Shown: piece after piece, positions 13,467 through 21,872 of the stretch
Layout: each line of letters opens with the position of its first letter
How positions within the stretch are numbered: position 1 is the first letter of the stretch
NCBI GenBank assembly: GCA_965242745.1
Contig: CBDETG010000067.1
Coordinates: 1 to 25,606, forward strand
Reading direction: 5' to 3'
DNA length: 25,606 bases
Source of the DNA: JABAAI01 sp965242745
GTDB taxonomy: Bacteria > Spirochaetota > Leptospiria > Leptospirales > Leptonemataceae
Translations under genes and position numbers: made by a program
Notes under the pieces: generated by a model
Told to the model about the DNA's origin: nothing
Database searches by the model: none
The model's input: only the letters and a program-made list of their open reading frames with translations

Positions 13467-16400
13467 ATGTCTTCCAAATATGCATCTCCAGCGAGCTTTC
13501 GCTTGGTGTCTCCTTCCCATGAGCAAAAAAAGGAAAAGAACAAAGAGTAGAGACAACGTGCTTCTCTCCCACTAAGGCATCGTGCATTTCAGCCAAAGTC
13601 TCCTTTGCTATATAGTCACGGAAGGGCTCTATGGCTTGCAGCAAAGCTTTGTCCCTTTGCTCTAGGGGACAAAGACACAGGCCTATGCGATCTGTCACAG
13701 CAAAAGCGCTTGTCTTGCGCAATTCTTGTATATGGCGCACAATGTCTCTGGCTATACCTTCTGCTAGAAGTTTCGAAGAAACTGTGGTCTCTAAAGCCAA
13801 GACCATGGATTTTCCTTCTACGCCCGCCTTTCCTTCTTTGGACTTGCTTTTTACCAGAATATCCTCCAGCTCCAGAGAGATAGGCTCAGTCTCTTTAGAC
13901 AATGAGATAGTACAGGCTTTCTCTTTTGCTAAGCTTTGGATCAAGGCCCGCGGATTAGGATGTTTTCTTAGAAAATCTTGGAGCAAAGGAACCTGCGCGC
14001 CCAGCTTCCTGCCGATACGGGGCAGATTGGCTTGGAGGCTATAATCTATAATATCTGCGCTGTCATCCAAAAACTCTATTGCCTTTACGTTCAATTCCTC
14101 GCACAGCGTCTCTTTGTGTTTTATGATACTTGCTTTATCCTCTTCTCTTTCCAGATAGACAAAGAGACGCTCTAAGGGCTGACGTACTTTGATTGCAGAC
14201 TGCATGCGGGCCGCCCTGCCCAGGAAAACCGCTTCTGCAAGTATTGCTCCCTCTTGCACAATCTGTTTATTGTAAAAATCCTTGTGATTTGCTTTGGGCC
14301 AGCCGGCTAAATGTACGCTCAAAGCAGCTGGAGTTTCCCGCATGCCCTCTCTCTTTGCTAAGGGCTCTCGTACTAAAAGCTGCCATGCCTCTTCAGCCAG
14401 AAAGGGCGCAAAGGGAGCCAAGAGGCGCGCAAAGCACACCAGACAACGATAAAGAGTATCATAGGCGCTTATTTTATCTGAATCCAGCGCCCCCTTCCAA
14501 AAGCGCCGGCGATTGCGTCTGATGTACCAATTCGAAAGTGACTCTAAAAAGGCAGTTAATGCCTGGCCTCCTTTTTGGCAATCATAGGCTTGCAGAGCCT
14601 TATCTACATTCTGTATCAAATCCTGAAGGCAGGAAAGCAGCCAGCGATCCATCAGAGGTCTTTTGCTGAATGCCGGACTTTGGGGGAAGGGCTGATGCTC
14701 CCAGTCTTCATGCAAAGAGATCTTGTCTATAGCCGCATAAAGGCAAAAGAAATGTACACTGCTGCGAAACATATTGCAAAAAGCATGTGCCGCAACAAGA
14801 TAAGTATCCCTATGGCCGGGCTCACTGATGCGCCGCGCATTCCCTGGCGGAGCTCCAGTCAGAAAATACCAGCGTATGGCATCTGCGCCATGCTCTTGAA
14901 AAAGCTGCCAAGGGTCCACCACATTGGCCTTAGTCTTGGACATCTTCTCGCCTTTTTTGTCTAAGACATGCCCAAGACAGATCACATTCTTAAAAGCGCT
15001 CTGCTTGGAGATCAGGGTGCTGAGGCACAGGAGCGTATAAAACCATCCCCTTGTTTGATCTACGGCCTCAGCAATAAAGTCAGCAGGGAAATATGTTTCT
15101 TTGGAAAGATGGGCTTTTGCGCTCTTTTGTGAGGAAGCCCACTGCGCATAAGGCATAGCTCCAGAATCAAACCAGCAATCTACTACCTCAGGCACACGCC
15201 GCATTCTTTTTGCGCTTGTTGGGTGATCGAATGCAATCTCATCTACCCAGGGGCGGTGGAGCTCCAAGCCGCTCAGATCGCGTTTGCACAGCCTAGAGAG
15301 CTCTTTACGGGATGAGACGCACATAAAGGAGCCCTCGCCATCTGTCCATATAGGCAAGGGCGTCCCCCAGAAACGCTCGCGGCTTAAGGCCCAATCCCTG
15401 TTATTTCTAAGCCAATTTCCAAACCTTCCTGAGCCTATATGTTCTGGGAACCAGTTGATCTTCTCATTGTTTTGCATCATGCTCTCCTTGACAGCGGTAG
15501 TGCGTATATACCAGGCATGCTTGGCATAATAAAGAAGGGGAGCGCCTGTACGGTAACCAAAGGGGTATCTATGCCTATATACTTCTATCTTCCAAAGCAA
15601 AGAGCGCTTTTTTAAGTCTTGGATAATCAACTTGTCTGCGTCCTTAAAGAAAAGGCCCTCATAAGGCGAGCCTGCCAGGCATTTTCCATCCAGCCCCACT
15701 GTGTGTATGAGAGGCAGATGGTATTTTTCTTTCAAAGCAAGGTCATCTGCCCCATAGGCAGGCGCTATATGCACTATGCCGGTCCCGCTTTGCGTACTTA
15801 CAAAATCAGCTCCCCATATTTTCCAAGCTTCTTTTGCCTGCTCTTTGGCGCCTGAAAAAGGATAGGGGGCCTCATATCTAAGCCCTATCAAATCATGGCC
15901 CTTACAGACAGCGGCGGTCTTATAGCGCTCTTGATAATCCTCTCCGAACACGTAAGCAAGACATGCCTGCGCGCAGATGAGCTTTTCTGGCTGCTCTTTT
16001 TGCTTTAAGCTCTGCAATACGCTGTAGTCTTCTTGAGGCGCAAGCGCCAAGGCCGTGTTGGCAGGCAGGGTCCAGGGCGTGGTAGTCCAGACGAGGAGAT
16101 AGGTACAGGGGCCGAAGGGATTGTCTGCTGCCAAAGCAAAACGCAAAGTCAAGGATGGGTCCTGCGCCTCCTTGTATCCTTGGTCTACCTCGGCATCCGA
16201 CATGCTGGCGCCCAAGACAGGGTCACAGGGTGTCACCCTATAGCTCTGGTATATAAGCCCTTGTTCCCATATTTTGCCTATCAGAGACCAGACCTGCTCT
16301 ATATAGGCATTGTCCATAGTAAAATAAGGCTCTTCTAAATCTATAAAGAAAGCCATACGCTCACTAAATGCCTTCCATTCCTCCACATAGCGCAGTACGG

Positions 16401-16794
16401 ACCGGCGGCATAGCTCGTTAAAAGGGCCTATGCCGTATTTTTGTTCAATTTCTGCTTTATTTTGCACACCCAGCGCCTTCTCCACTTCCCTTTCTACAGG
16501 TAAACCATGGCAATCCCAGCCGGCCTTACGGGGCACGTGATAGGCTTTCTGGGTATAATAACGTATATAGATGTCTTTGTAGACGCGGCTTAGTATATGA
16601 TGCACGCCCGGCTTGCCATTTGCGGTAGGAGGACCCTCGTAAAATACAAAAGCGGGCCCAGAGGCAGTTGCTCTGCAGCTTTTTTCAAAGATATGATGCT
16701 CCTTCCAGAATTGTAGTATAGCTTCTTCCTTTTGCGCAGGGCTTTGCTTTTGTGTACCTTTGTCCAACTTTGGCGTAGAAAAGATAGAGCTCAT
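13465..16794 (-). CDS. ileS: Isoleucyl-tRNA synthetase, type 2, with GVHH signature
   Basis: This class I synthetase charges tRNA-Ile with isoleucine. Its 1109 residues match the eukaryote-like type 2 branch: GPPTANGKPGVHH near the start, the KAGWDCHGLPVEREVE block, the editing-domain region with TTTPWTLPANTAL and SGTGIVHIAPAYGADD, WALSRERFWGTPLPIW, and GEKMSKTKANVV. The first signature, normally HIGH, is here G63-V64-H65-H66, the swapped GXHH form. The second signature is KMSKT (617-621), with Thr for the last Ser. No C-terminal zinc finger of the type 1 bacterial enzyme is seen. Known biochemistry links IleRS2, and especially GXHH forms, to mupirocin resistance. The gene follows map by 52 bases and probably shares its transcript. 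Its stop overlaps the outer arm of the downstream palindrome. Confidence 0.97.
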   Translation of the reverse strand: MSSIFSTPKLDKGTQKQSPAQKEEAILQFWKEHHIFEKSCRATASGPAFVFYEGPPTANGKPGVHHILSRVYKDIYIRYYTQKAYHVPRKAGWDCHGLPVEREVEKALGVQNKAEIEQKYGIGPFNELCRRSVLRYVEEWKAFSERMAFFIDLEEPYFTMDNAYIEQVWSLIGKIWEQGLIYQSYRVTPCDPVLGASMSDAEVDQGYKEAQDPSLTLRFALAADNPFGPCTYLLVWTTTPWTLPANTALALAPQEDYSVLQSLKQKEQPEKLICAQACLAYVFGEDYQERYKTAAVCKGHDLIGLRYEAPYPFSGAKEQAKEAWKIWGADFVSTQSGTGIVHIAPAYGADDLALKEKYHLPLIHTVGLDGKCLAGSPYEGLFFKDADKLIIQDLKKRSLLWKIEVYRHRYPFGYRTGAPLLYYAKHAWYIRTTAVKESMMQNNEKINWFPEHIGSGRFGNWLRNNRDWALSRERFWGTPLPIWTDGEGSFMCVSSRKELSRLCKRDLSGLELHRPWVDEIAFDHPTSAKRMRRVPEVVDCWFDSGAMPYAQWASSQKSAKAHLSKETYFPADFIAEAVDQTRGWFYTLLCLSTLISKQSAFKNVICLGHVLDKKGEKMSKTKANVVDPWQLFQEHGADAIRWYFLTGAPPGNARRISEPGHRDTYLVAAHAFCNMFRSSVHFFCLYAAIDKISLHEDWEHQPFPQSPAFSKRPLMDRWLLSCLQDLIQNVDKALQAYDCQKGGQALTAFLESLSNWYIRRNRRRFWKGALDSDKISAYDTLYRCLVCFARLLAPFAPFLAEEAWQLLVREPLAKREGMRETPAALSVHLAGWPKANHKDFYNKQIVQEGAILAEAVFLGRAARMQSAIKVRQPLERLFVYLEREEDKASIIKHKETLCEELNVKAIEFLDDSADIIDYSLQANLPRIGRKLGAQVPLLQDFLRKHPNPRALIQSLAKEKACTISLSKETEPISLELEDILVKSKSKEGKAGVEGKSMVLALETTVSSKLLAEGIARDIVRHIQELRKTSAFAVTDRIGLCLCPLEQRDKALLQAIEPFRDYIAKETLAEMHDALVGEKHVVSTLCSFPFFAHGKETPSESSLEMHIWKT

Positions 16795-16846
16795 AAAATT
16801 CAGGCAGCCTATGCAAGGCAGGCTGTTCTGCCCCCTTTGCTTGCGC

Positions 16847-17602
16847 TTATCTAAGGAGGGTCAAAACCTCATAAGAGTCCTGCGTTACCAGGCAGGTATG
16901 TTCAAACTGAGCTGACAGGGATGCGTCTTTTGTTCTTGCTGTCCAGCCGTCCTTTTTATCGATTTCGATCTCATATCCGCCAAGGTTAATCATAGGTTCC
17001 ACAGTGAAAGTCATGCCTTGGCTTATGCGCTGCCGGATGGCTCTTTGGCGGTAATGAGGCACGGAGGGGTCTTCATGAAAGCGCCTGCCTATACCATGCC
17101 CTGCAAAATCACGCACAATGCCATAAGAATACGGAGCAAGGAAATCTTCTATAGCATCTCCAATATCACTGATGCGTTTATTGGGAGCAATTTCTTTAAT
17201 GCCTATCCACATCGCTTGTTCTGCAGCATCTACGAGTTCATTCGCTGCCTGGCTAATGCTGCCTATACAAAAAGTCCGTGAAGTATCTCCGTGGAATTCT
17301 TTATAGATCACAGTGACATCAATATTGATGATATCACCATCCTTTAGTATGTCCTCCTTCTTGGGTATGCCATGGCAGACCACATGATTAAGAGAAGTGC
17401 AGATACTTTTAGGAAAGCCCCGATAATTCAGGGGCGCGCAGATGGCGCCTTTAGAACGCGTATAGCGATGCGAAAAATCATTGAGTTCCAGCGTAGATAG
17501 GCCTGCTTTGGCACGAAGACCAGTCTCTGCAAGCACCTCAGCAGCCAGCTTGCCGGCATCTCTCATTTTCTCAATTTCGCGCTTATTTTTAATGTGAATC
17601 AT
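16847..17602 (-). CDS. map: Type I methionine aminopeptidase
   Basis: This enzyme removes the initiator methionine from nascent proteins in the cytosol. At 251 residues it is the compact bacterial type I form with the pita-bread fold. All five metal ligands are visible: Asp95 (NIDVTV), Asp106 (HGDTSRTF), His169 (AGHGIGRRFHE), Glu202 (TVEPMI) and Glu234 (AQFEHT), together with the substrate-side His77 (VVCHGIP). The start is the ATG at 17602 (MIHIKNKREIEKMRDAGKLAAEVL), which aligns with the family; no clear Shine-Dalgarno precedes it. It probably heads a map-ileS transcript. Confidence 0.97.
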   Translation of the reverse strand: MIHIKNKREIEKMRDAGKLAAEVLAETGLRAKAGLSTLELNDFSHRYTRSKGAICAPLNYRGFPKSICTSLNHVVCHGIPKKEDILKDGDIINIDVTVIYKEFHGDTSRTFCIGSISQAANELVDAAEQAMWIGIKEIAPNKRISDIGDAIEDFLAPYSYGIVRDFAGHGIGRRFHEDPSVPHYRQRAIRQRISQGMTFTVEPMINLGGYEIEIDKKDGWTARTKDASLSAQFEHTCLVTQDSYEVLTLLR

Positions 17603-17913
17603 AGAATTGATGACATATGTGCAGAACAGGGCTTATTATGTAAATTTTTTTTTCAAAAAGTACTAGCCAATTTCAGCAAAAAACTTTAGAATGGAGATTG
17701 ATCTTGCTTTCTCTGGCAAGCCCCTAAAACAAGGGAGGCAGAGAGCGCAAAGGACTAAGGGAGAGCTTATATCCAAGCTAAAAAAGATGCCCTTTGTCTA
17801 TAGCTTTCGTCTTTCAAACTTTCGTACTTAGTAATGCAAAGCGCTAAGCTTCCTGATTTGTGCACCTCTATAAAAGCATGCGTGTTTTCTGCGTCTTGAA
17901 ATAAGACGCCTCT
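17603..17913. other. Divergent intergenic region, map / CNNM protein
   Basis: This 311-base spacer separates the divergent map and CNNM genes. Next to map it is AT-rich, with a run of T at 17644-17653 and, on the minus strand, a CATAAT box that could be a -10 for map; no matching -35 was found. No RNA gene, inverted repeat or convincing ORF was seen in the remainder. Confidence 0.4.
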
Positions 17914-19290
17914 ATGGACAACTTTCTTTTAGATATATCGCTCATTTTCGTTCTCATACTCCTGAACGGTTTTTTTACTGGCTCTGAGATTGCCATTATC
18001 TCTCTCAAACAGATAGCTTTAGAGGAGCTTCGAAAAAAAGGCGATCTGCGCGGCCGTCTTATTGCCCATTTTAAGCGCCAGCCAGAACGCTTTTTTGCTA
18101 CCGTCCAGATCGGCGTGACACTCTTGTCCACCTTAGCATCTGTCTACGGAGGCTCACGTTTGATGTCTTATCTTAGCCCGCAGCTGCAAACAGTAGATTC
18201 GCCTATGTTGAGCCCATATATAGAAGAGCTCGCTTTGGCAGTTTTAGTGCTGGCTATTTCCTACTTGTCTTTGGTCTTTGGTGAGCTGGTACCGAAATCT
18301 CTGGCCCTGCGCTATGCGGGCATTGTTTCTTATCTTGTTGCCTATCCTCTTTACTTCTTTTCCCGTATTTTTTCTCCCTTTACCTTCCTGCTCACCTTCT
18401 CTAGTAATTTAGTTTTGCGCATCTTTCATAAGCAGACCAGCTTTTCTGAAACACGCCTGCATGAGGAAGAAATACGCCAAATTCTCAAAGAAGGCGTGCA
18501 AATGGGTTCCATAGAGCATACAGAACAGCAGCTTATTTCCAATGTTTTCGAAATTAACGACACCTCTGCCCGTGAAATCATGACGCCTCGGGTAAACATG
18601 ACAGCCTTATCGCTGGATGCTCCTATACATGAGGTAGAAGGGATCATTTACAACAGCAGTTACAGCCGTATTCCCGTATACCGCGAAAGTCTAGATAAGA
18701 TAGAGGGGATACTGCATACTAAGGACTTTATTAAAATGCGCTCCCGTCCGAACATACTCAACTTGAAATTGGAAGAAATACTCCGTCCTGCCCATCATGT
18801 GCCTGAAAGCATGAAAATAGATAAGATATTAGCTGAGATGCAAAGCCAGCGTACACACGCTGTGATTGTTGTAGATGAATATGGAGGAACAGCGGGAGTA
18901 ATCACTATGGAAGATATAGTAGAAGAAATTGTAGGAAGCATACAAGATGGAGAAGAAGAGCAGGAAGAAGAGGTCATCACAAGCCTGCCGCAGGGCAGGT
19001 ATCTTTTAGCTGGTTCTTGTTCTATAGGAGAGTTCAATGAACATTTCCCCGCCCATCCCCTGCCAGAATCAGAAGGTTACAACAGCCTTGCCGGCTTCAT
19101 CATTGAAGAAGCTGGACGCTTTCCTGAAGTGGGTGAGAAGATACAATGTGGGGAGCTTGAATTTGAGCTGCTCCGCCGAGTGCGTCAAACGCTGGTCCAG
19201 TTTCGCATGGATATCAAGGATATGCAAAATGCAGGCGCCAATGAGACTCAGGAGCTGCACTCACAATCGATCCCAGCGCAGCATACTTGA
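17914..19290 (+). CDS. CNNM/CBS-domain membrane protein (HlyC/CorC family)
   Basis: This 458-residue inner-membrane protein has an N-terminal DUF21/CNNM transmembrane domain (about 1-185). It opens with LIFVLILLNGFFTGSEIAIISL and contains the family's FGELVPKSLALRYA segment. A CBS pair follows (about 215-340), recognised by AREIMTPRVNMTAL and VDEYGGTAGVITMEDIVEEIVG, then a C-terminal CorC/HlyC domain (about 355-440, GYNSLAGFIIEEAGRFPEVGE). The family is linked to magnesium/cobalt homeostasis and ion efflux; the old hemolysin name is historical. The start at 17914 lacks a ribosome site but fits the family. The gene lies 30 bases upstream of the pabA/trpG start and is likely co-transcribed with it. 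The ion carried cannot be read from sequence. Confidence 0.93.
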   Translation: MDNFLLDISLIFVLILLNGFFTGSEIAIISLKQIALEELRKKGDLRGRLIAHFKRQPERFFATVQIGVTLLSTLASVYGGSRLMSYLSPQLQTVDSPMLSPYIEELALAVLVLAISYLSLVFGELVPKSLALRYAGIVSYLVAYPLYFFSRIFSPFTFLLTFSSNLVLRIFHKQTSFSETRLHEEEIRQILKEGVQMGSIEHTEQQLISNVFEINDTSAREIMTPRVNMTALSLDAPIHEVEGIIYNSSYSRIPVYRESLDKIEGILHTKDFIKMRSRPNILNLKLEEILRPAHHVPESMKIDKILAEMQSQRTHAVIVVDEYGGTAGVITMEDIVEEIVGSIQDGEEEQEEEVITSLPQGRYLLAGSCSIGEFNEHFPAHPLPESEGYNSLAGFIIEEAGRFPEVGEKIQCGELEFELLRRVRQTLVQFRMDIKDMQNAGANETQELHSQSIPAQHT

Positions 19291-19300
19291 GTAGAGAAAG

Positions 19301-19334
19301 CTATTGAAGGTCTTACACTATTGAAGGTCTTAAT
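19301..19334 (+). repeat. 17-bp tandem duplication across the amidotransferase start
   Basis: CTATTGAAGGTCTTA occurs at 19301-19315 and again at 19318-19332, a 17-bp period. The second copy holds the TTG start of the amidotransferase. The first copy offers the AAGGT ribosome site and an out-of-frame TTG at 19304 that would read MKVLHY and stop at TGA (19322-19324), overlapping the real start by two bases. Confidence 0.9.
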
Positions 19335-19947
19335 TCTTGACAATTACGATTCTTTTACATTTAATCTGTATCAATATGCAGGGGAGATACTTGAGGAGAG
19401 GGGAGGGCCCTTTGTCTTGGATGTGCTGCGCAATGACAGTATCTCTGTAGAGAGCATCCAGGCAAGGTCTTATCATAGGATCATCCTTTCTCCAGGGCCT
19501 GGCACGCCGGCTGATCCCGCTTATTTTGGAGTCTGCGCAGATGTCATAGACAAGCTTGCGCCCAAGCTGCCTATTTTGGGCATATGCCTGGGGATGCAGG
19601 GCATAGCTCACGTCTTCGGAGCAAAAATAGAACGCGCGCAGGTCCCTATGCACGGGAAGACCACCATGATCCAAACAGATGGGAAGGGCCTATTCCATGG
19701 CCTGCCCTCCCCTATAGAAGTAATGCGTTACCACTCTCTTGTTGTGCAGACTGCTTCCCTGCATCCGTCTTTATACGTGAGCGCCTGGACGTGCCAAGAA
19801 GCAAAAAATGGAGAAGCAGAGAAGGAAAGAGAAATCATGGGACTACGCCATTGCCAGTATCCTTTGGAAGGGATACAGTTTCATCCTGAATCCTTCGCTA
19901 CGGAAGGAGGCAAGCAGATGATTGCAAACTTCCTTCATCAAAAATAG
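19321..19947 (+). CDS. Glutamine amidotransferase, PabA/TrpG type
   Basis: This is the glutaminase subunit of aminodeoxychorismate synthase (folate) or anthranilate synthase (tryptophan). It releases ammonia from glutamine for a chorismate-using partner. It is 208 residues with a class I triad: Cys89 in GICLGMQ, and His188 and Glu190 in FHPESFATEGG. The N-terminal ILDNYDSFTFNLYQY, the SPGPGTP loop (57-63) and the HGKT motif (111-114) are diagnostic of this subgroup. The start is a TTG, inferred because the family begins with exactly this MKVLILDNYDSF segment and no ATG is available. No partner pabB/trpE gene is adjacent, so PabA and TrpG cannot be separated; one protein may serve both pathways. 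Confidence 0.93.
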   Translation: MKVLILDNYDSFTFNLYQYAGEILEERGGPFVLDVLRNDSISVESIQARSYHRIILSPGPGTPADPAYFGVCADVIDKLAPKLPILGICLGMQGIAHVFGAKIERAQVPMHGKTTMIQTDGKGLFHGLPSPIEVMRYHSLVVQTASLHPSLYVSAWTCQEAKNGEAEKEREIMGLRHCQYPLEGIQFHPESFATEGGKQMIANFLHQK

Positions 19948-20006
19948 AATACTTATCTTAGAGCGCTGACTTAGGAAGCTTCATCATTTGCAAGCCCTGT
20001 CTATCA

Positions 20007-21023
20007 TCAGCTCAAGGAGCGCCCCAGCGCCTGGGCCATATTTCTTTTCATCTTCCTTTCACTGATACGTCTTAGGGGAGTGCCTTTGCTCCATTCCTGC
20101 CATTGCAAAGACAAGGATTCCTCTCCCTCCTTTGTGTTTGCATCAGCCTTGCTGCTCTCTTCGTTTTCCATAACATAAGGCAGCTTCCCGTCCCGCATCA
20201 ATGCTGCAATATCTGCTCTGAGAAAAAAAGCCTCCTCTTTGGTATGTTTTTTGCGGCTGCTTTTTTTGCGGTTGTAGGGGCATACTTCCTGACATATATC
20301 ACAGCCAAAGGCCCATTTTGCAAAGTCATGCCCTGCTTCTTCCCTACTGTCTTCTTCTTTATGTTCAATATTCAAATAAGACAAACAACGGCGGGCGTCT
20401 ATCCCATAAGGAGCTTCACGAAAAAGCGCCTGGGTAGGGCAGGCATCTATACATAAATGGCAGCTTCTACACATATCTTCCATCTCTTGACTGGCTTCAA
20501 AACAAAGATTGACCAAGATCGTACTTAGAAAAAACCAAGACCCCCATTGCGGATGAATGATATTCGTATTTTTCCCCTGCCAACCCAAGCCGGCCATGCG
20601 GGCCAAAATTTTCTCAGGCAGGGGAGCAGAATCTACAGTGATGCGCCCCTTTATATGTGGTATCTCCCTCTGCGCTAGCTGGAGCAGCCGCTTAGCTTTT
20701 TTACGTAAAACACGATGGTAGTCTTTCCCATGCGCATAACGCGAAATGCGCAGCCTGGCATTTTGCAGGGCCTCTTCACTACGTACATCTCTATAGAATA
20801 CGGCCAGTACAATGGCGCCCTGCGCTTCTGGGAAAAGCTCGGAGGGGCAAAGACGCAGGCGCAAATGCCTTTCATACCAGTCCATGCTTCCAGCAAAACC
20901 GCCTTTGGCAAATGCAAGCAAATTCGCTTTATCTTTTTTTGAGAGACTAAGGGGAGTAAAAGCTACCAGATCGTAACCTAAGGCTATAGCCTGCTTGCGA
21001 ATCAGATCTTGTTCCTTCTGCAT
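20007..21023 (-). CDS. queG: Epoxyqueuosine reductase
   Basis: QueG performs the last step of queuosine synthesis, reducing epoxyqueuosine in the tRNA wobble position with a cobalamin and two [4Fe-4S] clusters. The 338-residue protein has the catalytic Asp131 in TVDSAPLPEK and the GWQGKNTNIIHPQWGSWFFL segment of the cobalamin-binding half. Cluster ligands are C185, C188, C191 and C195 (CRSCHLCIDACP), and C213, C241, C244 and C248 (CDICQEVCP). It ends with a Lys/Arg-rich region containing GTPLRRISERKMKRNMAQALG, as in family members. The start lies five bases after the stop of the SDR gene, so the two form an operon. AAGAAAG just upstream of the ATG is a modest ribosome site. Confidence 0.96.
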   Translation of the reverse strand: MQKEQDLIRKQAIALGYDLVAFTPLSLSKKDKANLLAFAKGGFAGSMDWYERHLRLRLCPSELFPEAQGAIVLAVFYRDVRSEEALQNARLRISRYAHGKDYHRVLRKKAKRLLQLAQREIPHIKGRITVDSAPLPEKILARMAGLGWQGKNTNIIHPQWGSWFFLSTILVNLCFEASQEMEDMCRSCHLCIDACPTQALFREAPYGIDARRCLSYLNIEHKEEDSREEAGHDFAKWAFGCDICQEVCPYNRKKSSRKKHTKEEAFFLRADIAALMRDGKLPYVMENEESSKADANTKEGEESLSLQWQEWSKGTPLRRISERKMKRNMAQALGRSLS

Positions 21024-21028
21024 CTTTC

Positions 21029-21853
21029 TTATTTCAGAAGAGCAAGCCGGCGGGCTTTCTCTTCTCGGTATAGGGCGCCAAAGCCTTCCTTGTATGTGGG
21101 GAAATCATAAGCTCCAAGCAGCTCTGATACATAGAGGCTTCTAATGATGCGCCCTTGTATGGGCTGCTTTGCTATTGCGGCTGCGCCTTGTATAGGGATG
21201 CCTAGTTCCTGCTCCAGAAAGGAAAAGACTTCGCTGTATGGCGCAGGTCTGGCATCGACGCCGCAGACCAGGGCGGGAAGCTCCTCCTTTTTTTGGCTCA
21301 AGGCAAGGGCCAGTCGGACTAAATCTTGGACATGAATACGGGAGATGATGCGGTTTCCAAGAGAGAGGCGCGCAAAGTTTCCAGAAAGAAATTGACTCAG
21401 TAAAGAGCGTCTGGGTCCATAAATACCTGTGGACCGTATGATTCTTGCATGGGGATAGCTTTTGGTGATGAGCTCTTCCATACGGAGACGCCTTTCTCCT
21501 CTTTCATCTTCAGGCGCAGGGCTGCTGTTTTCATCATAACTTTTGATAGCGCCGCCCTGCTCAGAAACAGAAGGAAATACGGCTGTAGAGCTCACATAGA
21601 TGTACGGCAAATCCTTTTTTTGCTCCATGAGTTTTCCAACTATCGCCGCATAAGGCACAGTGAGGGCTTTGCTGCGAGCAGGAGGTACAGTATCCCATAT
21701 GCAGTCAATCGCAGGCTTTGCCTTGGGAGAGAAATAATTGAGATTTTGCTTAGAGCCTGGGGAGCGGCTTAAAAAAGTAAAGTTATGATCTTTGCAAAAG
21801 TTGACAGCGCCATAGCAAGCTGTATAACTGGTTCCCAAGCATAGTATTTGCAT
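21029..21853 (-). CDS. NAD(P)-dependent SDR epimerase-like protein (YeeZ-like)
   Basis: This protein of about 274 residues resembles extended/atypical SDR sugar-nucleotide epimerase relatives such as YeeZ. Visible features are an N-terminal beta-strand and loop MQILCLGTSYTACYG, in place of the classic GxGxxG, the strand plus serine motif YIYVSSTAVFPS, a proline/glutamate region PEDERGERRLRMEELI, and RSTGIYGPRR. The usual active-site YxxxK is not evident, so catalysis is uncertain; it may bind nucleotide without epimerase activity. The frame is open to an ATG at 21892, but the Rossmann start MQILCLG matches the ATG at 21853, giving a 19-base gap to the divergent gene. It is co-transcribed with queG, five bases downstream; a link to tRNA modification is only contextual. 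Confidence 0.8.
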   Translation of the reverse strand: MQILCLGTSYTACYGAVNFCKDHNFTFLSRSPGSKQNLNYFSPKAKPAIDCIWDTVPPARSKALTVPYAAIVGKLMEQKKDLPYIYVSSTAVFPSVSEQGGAIKSYDENSSPAPEDERGERRLRMEELITKSYPHARIIRSTGIYGPRRSLLSQFLSGNFARLSLGNRIISRIHVQDLVRLALALSQKKEELPALVCGVDARPAPYSEVFSFLEQELGIPIQGAAAIAKQPIQGRIIRSLYVSELLGAYDFPTYKEGFGALYREEKARRLALLK

Positions 21854-21872
21854 AGATACACCAATAAAAGAA

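Noticed and set aside
13074..13522. Several 60-130-codon ORFs in the palindromic region
   Set aside because: They overlap on both strands across hairpins and the G-rich tract, start without ribosome sites and show no protein-like pattern.
20995..21023. Similarity of the queG start (MQKEQDLI) to the coaC start (MQKEQDKK)
   Set aside because: The match covers only about 20 bases around the start codon and the proteins are unrelated, so chance is the simpler explanation.
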